From Chloroflexota bacterium (GTDB taxonomy: Bacteria; Chloroflexota; Limnocylindria; Limnocylindrales; CSP1-4): a stretch of 19,471 nt of DNA. The DNA lies in contig JAJYNP010000147.1 in NCBI GenBank assembly GCA_021786265.1, forward strand, positions 1-19,471. The letters run 5' to 3'. Under the pieces are notes generated by a model. The model was not told where the DNA came from. It saw only the letters and a list, made by a program, of their open reading frames with translations, and did not search any database. Positions 9,017 to 14,694 of the stretch are shown here, piece by piece; within the stretch, counting starts at the first letter, position 1, and each line of letters begins with the position of its first letter. Position numbers and translations under genes: made by a program.

Positions 9017-10024
9017 TCAGTCGGGCGCGGTGCGGGACCGCGCGCCCCGGACGCGCGCCGCGGCGGGTAGAAGCTCGGGCAACGGGTCGCCGCGGACGAT
9101 CGCCCGGACGCGCTCCATGTTCACGGCGTCGAAGCTCTCGTCCATTCCGGGCGTCTCGAGATAGAAGGGGACCGTCGACAGGCTCGGGTGGAGCAGGATG
9201 TGCCGGAGTCCGACCGGGCCGATCGCGCCCGCCCCGATGTGCTCGTGGCGGTCGACGTGGGAGCCGAGCGCGGCCTTCGAGTCGTTCAGGTGGACCATCG
9301 CGATCCGCCCCGGCCCGAGTGCCGCCTCGAGTGACTCCAGCAGCCGCTCCACCTGCTCGGGCTGCGAGATCTCGTAGCCCGCCCCCCAGGCGTGCGCGGT
9401 GTCGAGGCAGAACGCCACGCGCGCCGTGTCCGCACCGGCGTCCCCGATCGCGGCCTGGATCGCGGCCAGCTCCTCGACCGTGCCGCCCAGTCCATCCCCG
9501 CCGCCGGCGGAGTTCTCGAGCACGAGCAGCGGACCACCTGGCAGGGGCTGGAACCCGGCCGGCAGCGGCGGCGGGTCGATCGCCACCGGTGGCACCTCGG
9601 CCAGGACGCGCCTGACGGCCTCGGCGATGCGCCCCACGCCGATCTCGGTGCCGTGTCCCCGGTGCGACCCGATGTGCACGTTGAGGTACGCCGCGCCGTA
9701 CGCCGCAGCCATGCGAAGCTCGGCGGCGAGCGCCTCGATCGTGCGGCCCCAGATCGTCTCGTCGGAGGCCGCGAGGTTCAGCAGGTACGGTCCGTGAACG
9801 GCGAGAGGGAGGATGTCGTCCTCGACCAGGCGCGCGCGGAATGCCGGCAGGTCGGGGGGCGGCGCGGGACGGCGCCGCCAGGCGCTGGGGTTGTCGGCGA
9901 AGACCTGGAGGCAGGTGGCCCCGATGGCGCGGGCCCGGTCCACCGCCTTGACCATGCCGCCAGCGAGCGGGAGATGCGCGCCGACGCGACGGCCGGCCAG
10001 GGCCCCGAGGGGATCAGGCTGCAT
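9017..10024 (-). CDS. nfo: Endonuclease IV (AP endonuclease)
   Basis: Endonuclease IV cuts DNA 5' of abasic sites in base-excision repair. All metal ligands of the three-zinc TIM-barrel site are present: H77 in VHGPYLLNLA, H117 in NVHIGSHRG, E170 in LENSAGGG, D208 and H211 in CLDTAHAWGAGY, H245 in HLNDSK, D258 and H260 in DRHEHIGAG, and E290 in LETPG. I chose the ATG at 10024 (335 residues) because it lies just before the conserved RRVGAHL strand. The longer frame to 10072 would run through the operator region. There is no ribosome site, but TACCAT sits 6 bases before the ATG, which suggests leaderless translation. An Ala/Arg-rich tail of about 25 residues follows the conserved fold. Confidence 0.95.
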   Translation of the reverse strand: MQPDPLGALAGRRVGAHLPLAGGMVKAVDRARAIGATCLQVFADNPSAWRRRPAPPPDLPAFRARLVEDDILPLAVHGPYLLNLAASDETIWGRTIEALAAELRMAAAYGAAYLNVHIGSHRGHGTEIGVGRIAEAVRRVLAEVPPVAIDPPPLPAGFQPLPGGPLLVLENSAGGGDGLGGTVEELAAIQAAIGDAGADTARVAFCLDTAHAWGAGYEISQPEQVERLLESLEAALGPGRIAMVHLNDSKAALGSHVDRHEHIGAGAIGPVGLRHILLHPSLSTVPFYLETPGMDESFDAVNMERVRAIVRGDPLPELLPAAARVRGARSRTAPD

Positions 10025-10030
10025 TGGCTG

Positions 10031-10036
10031 ATGGTA
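10031..10036 (-). promoter_or_regulatory. Possible -10 element of nfo (leaderless)
   Basis: On the minus strand the hexamer TACCAT (fits TANNNT) is followed by six bases and then the nfo ATG at 10024. This is the spacing seen in leaderless transcripts of many high-GC bacteria. No good -35 is visible at 16-18 bases upstream. Confidence 0.4.
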
Positions 10037-10050
10037 GCGGATCCCGAGTC

Positions 10051-10070
10051 GATTTGACATCCATCGAATC
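10051..10070. promoter_or_regulatory. Operator-like palindrome 1 (nfo / ArsR-DUF2087)
   Basis: GATTTGA (10051-10057) and TCGAATC (10064-10070) form a 7-bp dyad with one mismatch around a 6-base spacer. The site overlaps the -35 hexamer TTGACA (10054-10059) of the plus-strand regulator gene. The same design occurs at 10086-10105. Confidence 0.7.
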
Positions 10071-10082
10071 ATCTGGGAGACT
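10054..10082 (+). promoter_or_regulatory. Probable promoter of the ArsR/DUF2087 gene
   Basis: A consensus -35 TTGACA (10054-10059) is followed after 17 bases by GAGACT (10077-10082), a 3/6 match to the -10. Transcription would start near 10089, about 44 bases before the ATG at 10133. Both operator-like palindromes overlap this promoter. Confidence 0.5.
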
Positions 10083-10085
10083 GGC

Positions 10086-10105
10086 GATTAGACGCCTGTC
10101 GAATC
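10086..10105. promoter_or_regulatory. Operator-like palindrome 2 (nfo / ArsR-DUF2087)
   Basis: GATTAGA (10086-10092) and TCGAATC (10099-10105) again frame a 6-base spacer, with the same arms as site 1 and one mismatch. The centres of the two sites are 35 bases apart. This copy would cover the expected transcription start of the regulator gene. Confidence 0.7.
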
Positions 10106-10132
10106 TACCGCAGGCAATGAGGCCGGAGACGC

Positions 10133-10723
10133 ATGGATCCCGACCTGCTTCGCGCCCTCAAGGCGCTCTCCGACGCATCGCGCCTGCGCATCGTCGGTCT
10201 GCTGGCCGGAACGCCGATGGCGGTCGCAGAGCTCGCCGATGCGCTGGGCCTGACGCCGGCCACGACCGTCCACCACCTGGGCAGGTTGCGCGAGGCCGGG
10301 CTCGTCGAGGCCCGCGATCGCCGCCCGTTCGTCGAGTACCAGCTGCGTGCCGGGCGGCTGGCCGAAGTGGGCCGGCAGCTGGACGCCGCCGGCCGCGCGG
10401 GCGCCGAGCAGCCGGCGATGGCGCCTGGACCCGACGGCACGCCCAGGCCCGCATATGACGCGAAGGTCCTTCGCGCGTTCATCGAGGACGGCCGCCTGAC
10501 GCGGATCCCGGCGGACGAGAAGAAGCGGCTGGTGCTGTTGCGGTACCTGGCCGAGTCGCTGTTCTCACCGGGCGAGCGCTACCCCAAGCGGAAGGTGAAC
10601 GCGCGACTCGGCACAGTGCACGAGGACGTCGCGTCGCTGCGGCGCCACCTCGTCGGCGCCCGGATCATGGAGCGAGAGGCCGGGGCGTACCGGCTGACGC
10701 CGCGCGAAACCTGGCCTGCCTGA
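10133..10723 (+). CDS. ArsR-type HTH regulator with C-terminal DUF2087 domain
   Basis: The 196-residue protein starts with an ArsR-like winged helix (residues 1-80). LLRALKALSDASRLRIVGLL is the opening helix pair, VAELADALGLTPATTVHHLG the recognition region and ARDRRPFVEYQL the wing. After a Gly/Pro linker comes a DUF2087 domain (about 112-187) with AFIEDGRLTRIPADEKKRLV and YPKRKVNARLGTVHED. No Cys-pair metal site of classic ArsR proteins is visible, so the signal is unlikely to be arsenic. The ATG at 10133 has a GGAG ribosome site 7-8 bases upstream. It is divergent from nfo; the paired palindromes between them are likely its binding sites, giving self-control and possibly control of nfo. 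Confidence 0.88.
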   Translation: MDPDLLRALKALSDASRLRIVGLLAGTPMAVAELADALGLTPATTVHHLGRLREAGLVEARDRRPFVEYQLRAGRLAEVGRQLDAAGRAGAEQPAMAPGPDGTPRPAYDAKVLRAFIEDGRLTRIPADEKKRLVLLRYLAESLFSPGERYPKRKVNARLGTVHEDVASLRRHLVGARIMEREAGAYRLTPRETWPA

Positions 10724-10803
10724 GCTGGACGCCCCGGCCAACTCCTGCGGAGGGACCCGACCGAAGGGGTGTTGAGGGTGACCCTCCCGGAGCGTGTCGG
10801 CCT

Positions 10804-11388
10804 CTACTTGCGGCCGGGCGTGTAGGCGCCCCCCAGGGTCGGCTCGATCATTCCGTAATCGCCGTCGCGGCGCCGGTAGAGGAGCGCCAGCCGCTCGTTC
10901 TCCGCGTTCACGAACAGGAAGAAGTTGTGGCCCAGCTCCTCCATCCGCGCCACCGCGTCTTCCTCGAACATCGGCTCGATCGCGAAGCGCTTGACCTTCA
11001 CGACCGACGGGTTGCCTTCTCGTTCGGCGGGGGGTTGCGTGCCGTCGGCCAGGGAGTGGAGGATCGTCTTCGCCTCATCCGAGCGCCCCCTGGTGCGCGG
11101 GCGCTCCTTGTGTTCGACCGCCAGGTTCTCGACTTTGTCGACGACCGTGTCCATCGCAGCCCGGAAGCTGGCCGCCCGCGCGACCCCCCGGATCGGCTGG
11201 CCGTCCAGCAGGAGCGTCAACTCCGCGATGTGCCGCTGTTCGGCGCTGCGGTTGTGCTCGACCGAGTGCTCCACGATGACCTCGCTGCGGTCGTCGAGGA
11301 GGCGCGCGAGCCGCTGCACCTTCTGTTCGGCGTAGTGGCGATCGCGATCGGAGACGTCGAGGTTCTTGCCTTTGACGGTCGTGCGCAC
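10804..11388 (-). CDS. hpf: Ribosome hibernation promoting factor, long form
   Basis: Long HPF binds the 30S decoding centre and joins 70S ribosomes into inactive 100S dimers in resting cells. The 194 residues hold an S30AE domain (1-100: VRTTVKGKNLDVSDRDRHYA, TVVDKVENLA), a charged linker (about 97-128) and the C-terminal dimerisation domain (about 129-185: VKVKRFAIEPMFEEDAVARM, then GHNFFLFVNAENE and VLYRRRDGDYGMIEP-like strands). The start is GTG 11388, because a perfect AAGGAGGT (11394-11401) lies five bases upstream; the frame extends far further only because the GC-rich upstream repeats lack stops. It is convergent with the ArsR/DUF2087 gene. Upstream lies a 638-base repeat-rich region. 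Confidence 0.95.
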   Translation of the reverse strand: MRTTVKGKNLDVSDRDRHYAEQKVQRLARLLDDRSEVIVEHSVEHNRSAEQRHIAELTLLLDGQPIRGVARAASFRAAMDTVVDKVENLAVEHKERPRTRGRSDEAKTILHSLADGTQPPAEREGNPSVVKVKRFAIEPMFEEDAVARMEELGHNFFLFVNAENERLALLYRRRDGDYGMIEPTLGGAYTPGRK

Positions 11389-11393
11389 GGCTG

Positions 11394-11413
11394 ACCTCCT
11401 TGCCGCGATTCTA
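11394..11413 (-). promoter_or_regulatory. hpf: hpf ribosome site and possible -10 element
   Basis: On the minus strand TAGAAT (11413 to 11408) is a 5/6 match to the -10 consensus and is followed almost directly by the strong ribosome site AAGGAGGT (11401 to 11394). The mRNA would then begin close to the ribosome site. No -35 is recognisable at the right distance. Confidence 0.45.
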
Positions 11414-11486
11414 CCGCCCGTCCCGCCTCCCTCCGATGGTCCGGAAGGAGCTGAAGCGGGGCCGGAAGTCATGCGTCGTGGCCTGT

Positions 11487-11580
11487 TGTCGCGGGGGCAC
11501 CTGGCGTCTTGTCGCGGGGTGCACCTGGCGTCGCCCTGCCGCCGGGCGCACCTGGCGTCGCCCTGCCGCCAGATGCACAC
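11487..11580. repeat. Repeats with CACCTGGCGTC core
   Basis: The 11-base core is at 11498-11508, 11522-11532 and 11549-11559 (spacing 24 and 27). The first two copies are preceded by tgtcgcgggg, and ccctgccgcc follows the second and third. The third ccctgccgcc leads into agatgcacac, a decayed further copy. Confidence 0.85.
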
Positions 11581-11776
11581 CCGGGGAACGAGAAACGGGT
11601 CCGGCGCCCGCTCGCCGGGCCGGTCTGCTTCGTCCGCGCCCCCTGGACGGTTGGCTGCTGCGGAATCGGTGTCGTTTCGCCCGATCGCCTGCGATATTCG
11701 TGGCTGACGTCGCCGGCGCAACCGTCGCGTGTCGTCGCGCGTTCCACCCACGAACGTCTGGCGGAAGCAGGGCCCC

Positions 11777-11828
11777 GGCGTCGCCACCCCGGGGTCGAGC
11801 CACCCTGGCGTCGCCACCCCGGGGTCGA
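11777..11828. repeat. 30-bp period direct repeat, two copies
   Basis: A 22-base sequence starting ggcgtcgccaccccggggtc occurs at 11777-11798 and 11807-11828 without mismatch. Each copy contains the 10-base palindrome ACCCCGGGGT. The part ctggcgtcgcc just before and within the second copy is shared with the CACCTGGCGTC repeats 220 bases away. Confidence 0.85.
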
Positions 11829-11867
11829 TCGAGGCGCCGGCCGCAGCCCCCAGGGCGCCGGCCGCCG

Positions 11868-11945
11868 CCCGCGCGCCGCCCCCGCGCCGCCCGCGCCGCC
11901 CCCGCGCCGCCCCCGCGCCGCCCGCGCCGCCCCCGCGCCGCCCGC
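11868..11945. repeat. C-rich low-complexity tract; G-quadruplex candidate on the minus strand
   Basis: Alternating 9- and 11-base units of cgccgcccg and cgccgcccccg give at least seven C-runs of three to five, separated by gcgccg. On the minus strand these are G-runs with 6-base loops, which fits the G3+N1-7 rule for quadruplexes. The tract lies just beyond comF in its direction of transcription. Confidence 0.75.
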
Positions 11946-12018
11946 CGGCCGCGCCCCGCCGGCCGCAGCAGTCTCGCGCCCGCCGGCCGCGCCCCGCCGG
12001 CCGCAGCAGTCTCGCGCC
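11943..12018. repeat. 38-bp perfect tandem duplication
   Basis: Bases 11943-11980 and 11981-12018 are identical. The unit contains two cgccggccgc blocks and ends with agcagtctcgcgcc. It ends 9 bases short of the comF stop codon (12027-12029). Confidence 0.95.
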
Positions 12019-12026
12019 CGCCGCCC

Positions 12027-12680
12027 TCACCGCTCCCGCGCGACTGTCAGCCCCGCCACGCACCGCGCGCCAGCGGCATACAGCGCCGTCGCGCAGGCCA
12101 CCAGCGTGGATCCCGTTGTGAAGATGTCGTCGACGAGCACGACCTGGCGGCCGCGCACCGCGGCACGATGCTCGGGCAGGCACTCGAAGGCGTGGCCCAC
12201 GTTCGCCGCCCGCCTCGCTCGGCCGAGCCGGTACTGCGCTGCCGTCGCCTCCGCCCGGCGCAATGCCGGCACCATGGGCAGCCCGAGTTCCCGCGCTGCG
12301 ACACGGGCCAGAAGGACCGCCTGGTCGTAGCCGCGCGACCGGAGGCGCTCGGCGTGGATCGGGACCGGCACCAGCAGATCCCCGACGACGCCCGCACGGC
12401 GCCAGCGGCGCCCGGCCGCGGACCCGAGCGGCTGTGCCACCCGCCGATCGCCGCCGTACTTCAGCGCCAGCAGGGCCGCCCGCACCGGCCCTGTGAACGC
12501 GGCACACCACTCGAGCTGCACGAGCCCCTCGGGCAGCTCGACAGGAAGCCCGACGGGCACGCCCGGCGGCTCGTCCAGCCGGCGCTCGAGCGGCCGCATG
12601 CAGCGCGAGCAGATCGGCGCACCCTCGCGCCCGCAGCCCGGGCAGCGGGGCGGCAGGACGAGATCCAGCAGGAGGGCCAC
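12027..12680 (-). CDS. comF: ComF family phosphoribosyltransferase-like protein
   Basis: The 217-residue protein has the double-zinc-finger start of ComF (C13, C16, C24, C27 in PRCPGCGREGAPICSRCMRP), a central GYDQAVLLARVAARELGLP segment (about 117-135), ATAAQYRLGRARRAANV (145-161) and the PRPP-binding loop VLVDDIFTTGST (181-192). ComF proteins are linked to DNA uptake and handling of incoming single strands. I chose GTG 12680 (with AGGA about 7 bases upstream) because it lies directly before the zinc finger, as in relatives. The longer frame would run into the divergent gene. No other competence gene is in the window, so uptake itself is not shown. Confidence 0.88.
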   Translation of the reverse strand: MALLLDLVLPPRCPGCGREGAPICSRCMRPLERRLDEPPGVPVGLPVELPEGLVQLEWCAAFTGPVRAALLALKYGGDRRVAQPLGSAAGRRWRRAGVVGDLLVPVPIHAERLRSRGYDQAVLLARVAARELGLPMVPALRRAEATAAQYRLGRARRAANVGHAFECLPEHRAAVRGRQVVLVDDIFTTGSTLVACATALYAAGARCVAGLTVARER

Positions 12681-12715
12681 GCCCGAATCCTCGCCGCTCG
12701 ACCTTGACCGGCGCT

Positions 12716-12756
12716 TATCATCCCTGCCGATGGGCCTCCCGGTGGCTGCGCGATGA
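12716..12756 (+). promoter_or_regulatory. Possible -10 element and 8-codon leader ORF before the GT87-like gene
   Basis: TATCAT (12716-12721) is a 5/6 match to the -10 consensus; no -35 is convincing. Nine bases downstream an ATG (12730) opens a small frame, MGLPVAAR, that stops at 12754-12756. Its stop overlaps the ATG of the GT87-like gene (ATGA at 12753). This could couple translation of the two. Confidence 0.3.
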
Positions 12757-14060
12757 CGCGACATGCTCCTTCGCCGGCCTCGGCCCCAGCCCTGGCCCCA
12801 GCCTCGGCGTCGGCCCCAGCCTCGGCGTCGGCCCCAGCCTCGGCCCCGGCCCTGGCCTCGGCGTCGGGCGGCCGAGCGCGTCCCCGATGGCTGCGCGTCG
12901 ACCGGCCGCGCGGAGAGCCACCCGGCGCCTCGCGCCGACGCGGTCTCGATGCGGCCGATGTCGCCGGCCTTGCCCTCGCGCTGGCGGGCGCGTGCGTGCT
13001 GGTTGCCGCGATCTTCGTCTTCCACGGAAGCCACGGTGCCGGCTACGACTTCGCGGCCTACGATGCGGCGGCCAGGCGCCTCGCCGCCGGCGAACTCCTG
13101 TACCAGCCTCAGACTCAGGGTGGCCCCTTCACGCCGGGTCCTGGAGGCCTCTACCTGTATCCGCCTCCGCTCGCGGTGCTCCTTCTCGCGCTCGTCCCGC
13201 TCGCGCCGGCCTCGGCCGCCATGGCCTGGCAGGCCCTGCACGTGGTGGCGCTCGTGGCCGCGTGCGCGATCCTGCCCGTGCCCCGCGCTGTGCGCCTGGC
13301 AGCGTTCGGGATCGCGTGCCTCTCGGCGCCGACGTTGCTCGACCTGAACCTTGGCAACGTCAGCCTGTTCGTGCTGCTGGCCGGCGCCGCGGCCTGGCGA
13401 TGGACCGCCGTCGCCCCGCGCCAGACCGCCGTCACCCAGCGCTGGAGCGCGGTGACCGGCGGCGTGGCCGCGGCCTTCGCCATCGCCGTGCGGCCCCAGG
13501 TCGCCATCCTGCTCCCCTGGTGGGCCTGGCGCCGCCGCCCTGCCCCCGTCGCGGTCACAGCAGTGGCAGTGGCCGTGCTCCTGGCGGGTTCGGCCGCGGT
13601 GGCGGGTGGCGGCGCGTGGCTCGCCTACGCTCGGCTCCTGCTCAACCTGCGCGGTGCCGGCATCGCGGCGAGCGACGTCGGGTTCGCGGCGCTTGCCGCC
13701 CGATCCGGGCTCGCGGAGCCGGTGCCCACCCTGGCGTTCGCGGCCGGGGCGCTCCTCGCGCTGGTGGGCGCCGTCCTGGCCACGCGCCGCGATCCTGAAT
13801 CGGGACTGGTGGCGACCCTGATCGCGACCCTGCTGGTGGTGCCCCTGCTCTGGCCGCACTACCTGACGCTGCTGATCCTGCCGGCGGCACTGCTGGCCTC
13901 GCGCGGGCGGCCGTGGGGGCTGGCACTTCCGCTCCTGGCGTGGTTGCCGGGTCCCGTCCTGCCACTGCTGGCCCTGGCGGGCTGCTGGGCGCCGATGCTG
14001 GGCGCGGCCCTGTCCCGGGCTCGGCCGGCAGGGGACGCGGGATTGGGCCTGGCGAGATGA
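12753..14060 (+). CDS. GT87-like (DUF2029) membrane mannosyltransferase-type protein
   Basis: The 435-residue protein has about ten hydrophobic segments and the family pattern DFAAYDAAARRLAAGELLYQ (99-118) in the first extracellular loop, YLYPPPLAVLLLALVPL (134-150), NLGNVSLFVLLAGAA, the RPQVAILLPWWAWRR segment and LLWPHYLTLLILPAALLAS near the end. GT87 enzymes add sugars from polyprenyl-phosphate donors, best known for lipomannan in mycobacteria; the substrate here is unknown. The N-terminus carries five 18-bp repeats coding an Ala/Pro/Ser tract (residues 9-38) and a basic stretch before the first membrane segment. ATG 12753 has only a weak ribosome site. It is divergent from comF and convergent with the DUF192 gene, with no clear terminator in the 50 bases between. 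Confidence 0.82.
   Translation: MTRHAPSPASAPALAPASASAPASASAPASAPALASASGGRARPRWLRVDRPRGEPPGASRRRGLDAADVAGLALALAGACVLVAAIFVFHGSHGAGYDFAAYDAAARRLAAGELLYQPQTQGGPFTPGPGGLYLYPPPLAVLLLALVPLAPASAAMAWQALHVVALVAACAILPVPRAVRLAAFGIACLSAPTLLDLNLGNVSLFVLLAGAAAWRWTAVAPRQTAVTQRWSAVTGGVAAAFAIAVRPQVAILLPWWAWRRRPAPVAVTAVAVAVLLAGSAAVAGGGAWLAYARLLLNLRGAGIAASDVGFAALAARSGLAEPVPTLAFAAGALLALVGAVLATRRDPESGLVATLIATLLVVPLLWPHYLTLLILPAALLASRGRPWGLALPLLAWLPGPVLPLLALAGCWAPMLGAALSRARPAGDAGLGLAR
12777..12866 (+). repeat. 18-bp tandem repeat, five units, inside the GT87-like gene
   Basis: Units lie at 12777-12794, 12795-12812, 12813-12830, 12831-12848 and 12849-12866. The second and third are identical (gccccagcctcggcgtcg) and the others differ at a few bases. 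In frame they encode ASAPAL, APASAS, APASAS, APASAP and ALASAS, a flexible cytoplasmic tail. Confidence 0.92.
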
Positions 14061-14110
14061 CCGACCTGCGCGGCCTCGACTGGGGGTGGCGCGCCGGGGC
14101 GAACTGACCG

Positions 14111-14680
14111 CTACGCGTCCACCGTCGCGCCGGCCGTGGCACTGCGCTCCGAGCGCGTGTCGAACCGCACCGTGTCCCCGGCGCGCAGCCCGACCTGTGC
14201 CGCCGCCCCAGCCTCGAGCTCCAGACAGCCGCGCGCGCCGCGCACGAACCAGACCACGCCCGTCCACGGGCGCAGCCGCTCGCGGATCGCGACCACGCGC
14301 CACGCAGGGCCGTCGGGCGCGTCGGGCGATGGGGCCACCTCGCGGTCCCCGCCAGCCGTGCGGTCCCCGGTGGCGCGCCCCTCATCGTCCGCCGGCGTGA
14401 GGAACACCGCGTCGATCGGGAAGCGCATGAACAGCATGTGGATGCTCGCGTCGGTCGGGAGCCACAGCCCTTCGCCGGGCGCCAGGCCGGGGCGGCCCAT
14501 CAGCCCCATGAAGCGGGCCCAGAGCGAGCGGGCCGTCCGCACGTTGGTGGCCAGCACCTCGCCCGTGCGCTCGACGCGAACGGCGACCGGCTGGCCAACG
14601 GCGACCGGCTGGCCAACGGCGACCGGCTGGCCAACGGCGGCCGGCTGGAGGGCCTGCGCCACCGGAGCGGTCCTGGTCAC
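14111..14680 (-). CDS. DUF192 family protein
   Basis: The 189-residue protein carries the DUF192 fold from about residue 41: VLATNVRTARSLWARFMGLM, then LWLPTDASIHMLFMRFPIDA, VVAIRERLRPW and a C-terminal CLELEAGAAAQVGLRAGDTV. A hydrophilic insert of about 30 residues (about 97-128) interrupts the fold and makes it longer than usual. DUF192 has no established biochemical function. The N-terminus has three VGQPVA repeats (16-33) and no evident signal peptide. GTG 14680 lies 14 bases after the tadC stop in the same direction, so it is probably the last gene of the tad operon. Whether it serves the pilus is inference from place only. Confidence 0.85.
   Translation of the reverse strand: MTRTAPVAQALQPAAVGQPVAVGQPVAVGQPVAVRVERTGEVLATNVRTARSLWARFMGLMGRPGLAPGEGLWLPTDASIHMLFMRFPIDAVFLTPADDEGRATGDRTAGGDREVAPSPDAPDGPAWRVVAIRERLRPWTGVVWFVRGARGCLELEAGAAAQVGLRAGDTVRFDTRSERSATAGATVDA
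14582..14635 (-). repeat. 18-bp tandem repeat, three units, inside the DUF192 gene
   Basis: Three identical units (plus strand ggcgaccggctggccaac) lie at 14582-14599, 14600-14617 and 14618-14635, with a decayed fourth from 14636. On the coding strand each encodes VGQPVA in frame. Confidence 0.95.
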
Positions 14681-14694
14681 GCGCCCGTGGCGGA

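Larger units (their letters stand above)
11389..12026. other. 638-base repeat-rich non-coding region between hpf and comF
   Basis: No frame here has conserved protein content. Frames are open on both strands only because of the extreme GC content. The region holds, in order, three copies of CACCTGGCGTC (11498-11559), a stretch of about 190 bases with more normal composition, a 30-bp period repeat (11777-11828), a C-rich low-complexity tract (11868-11945) and a 38-bp perfect duplication (11943-12018). Most of it lies downstream of comF and upstream of hpf on the minus strand. Confidence 0.8.

Noticed and set aside
10025..10072. Longer nfo start at 10072
   Set aside because: It would add 16 non-conserved residues read through the operator and promoter region. 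The ATG at 10024 lies directly before the conserved first strand.
10133..10723. Arsenic- or metal-sensing ArsR repressor
   Set aside because: No Cys pair or other metal-site pattern is seen in the HTH domain, and no metal-transport or arsenate gene is nearby.
10724..10803. Terminator between the ArsR/DUF2087 gene and hpf
   Set aside because: GGAGGG (10749-10754) and CCCTCC (10782-10787) can pair, but only over 6 bp with a 27-base loop. This is too weak to call.
11389..12510. Upstream extension of the hpf frame to 568 codons
   Set aside because: The extra part translates repeats and the antisense of comF. A perfect ribosome site at 11394-11401 fixes the start at GTG 11388.
14061..14110. Terminator between the GT87-like and DUF192 genes
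   Set aside because: The 50 bases between these convergent stops contain no stem that I can see.
12681..14303. Upstream extension of the comF frame to 758 codons
   Set aside because: It is antisense to the GT87-like gene. The zinc-finger start of ComF begins at 12680.
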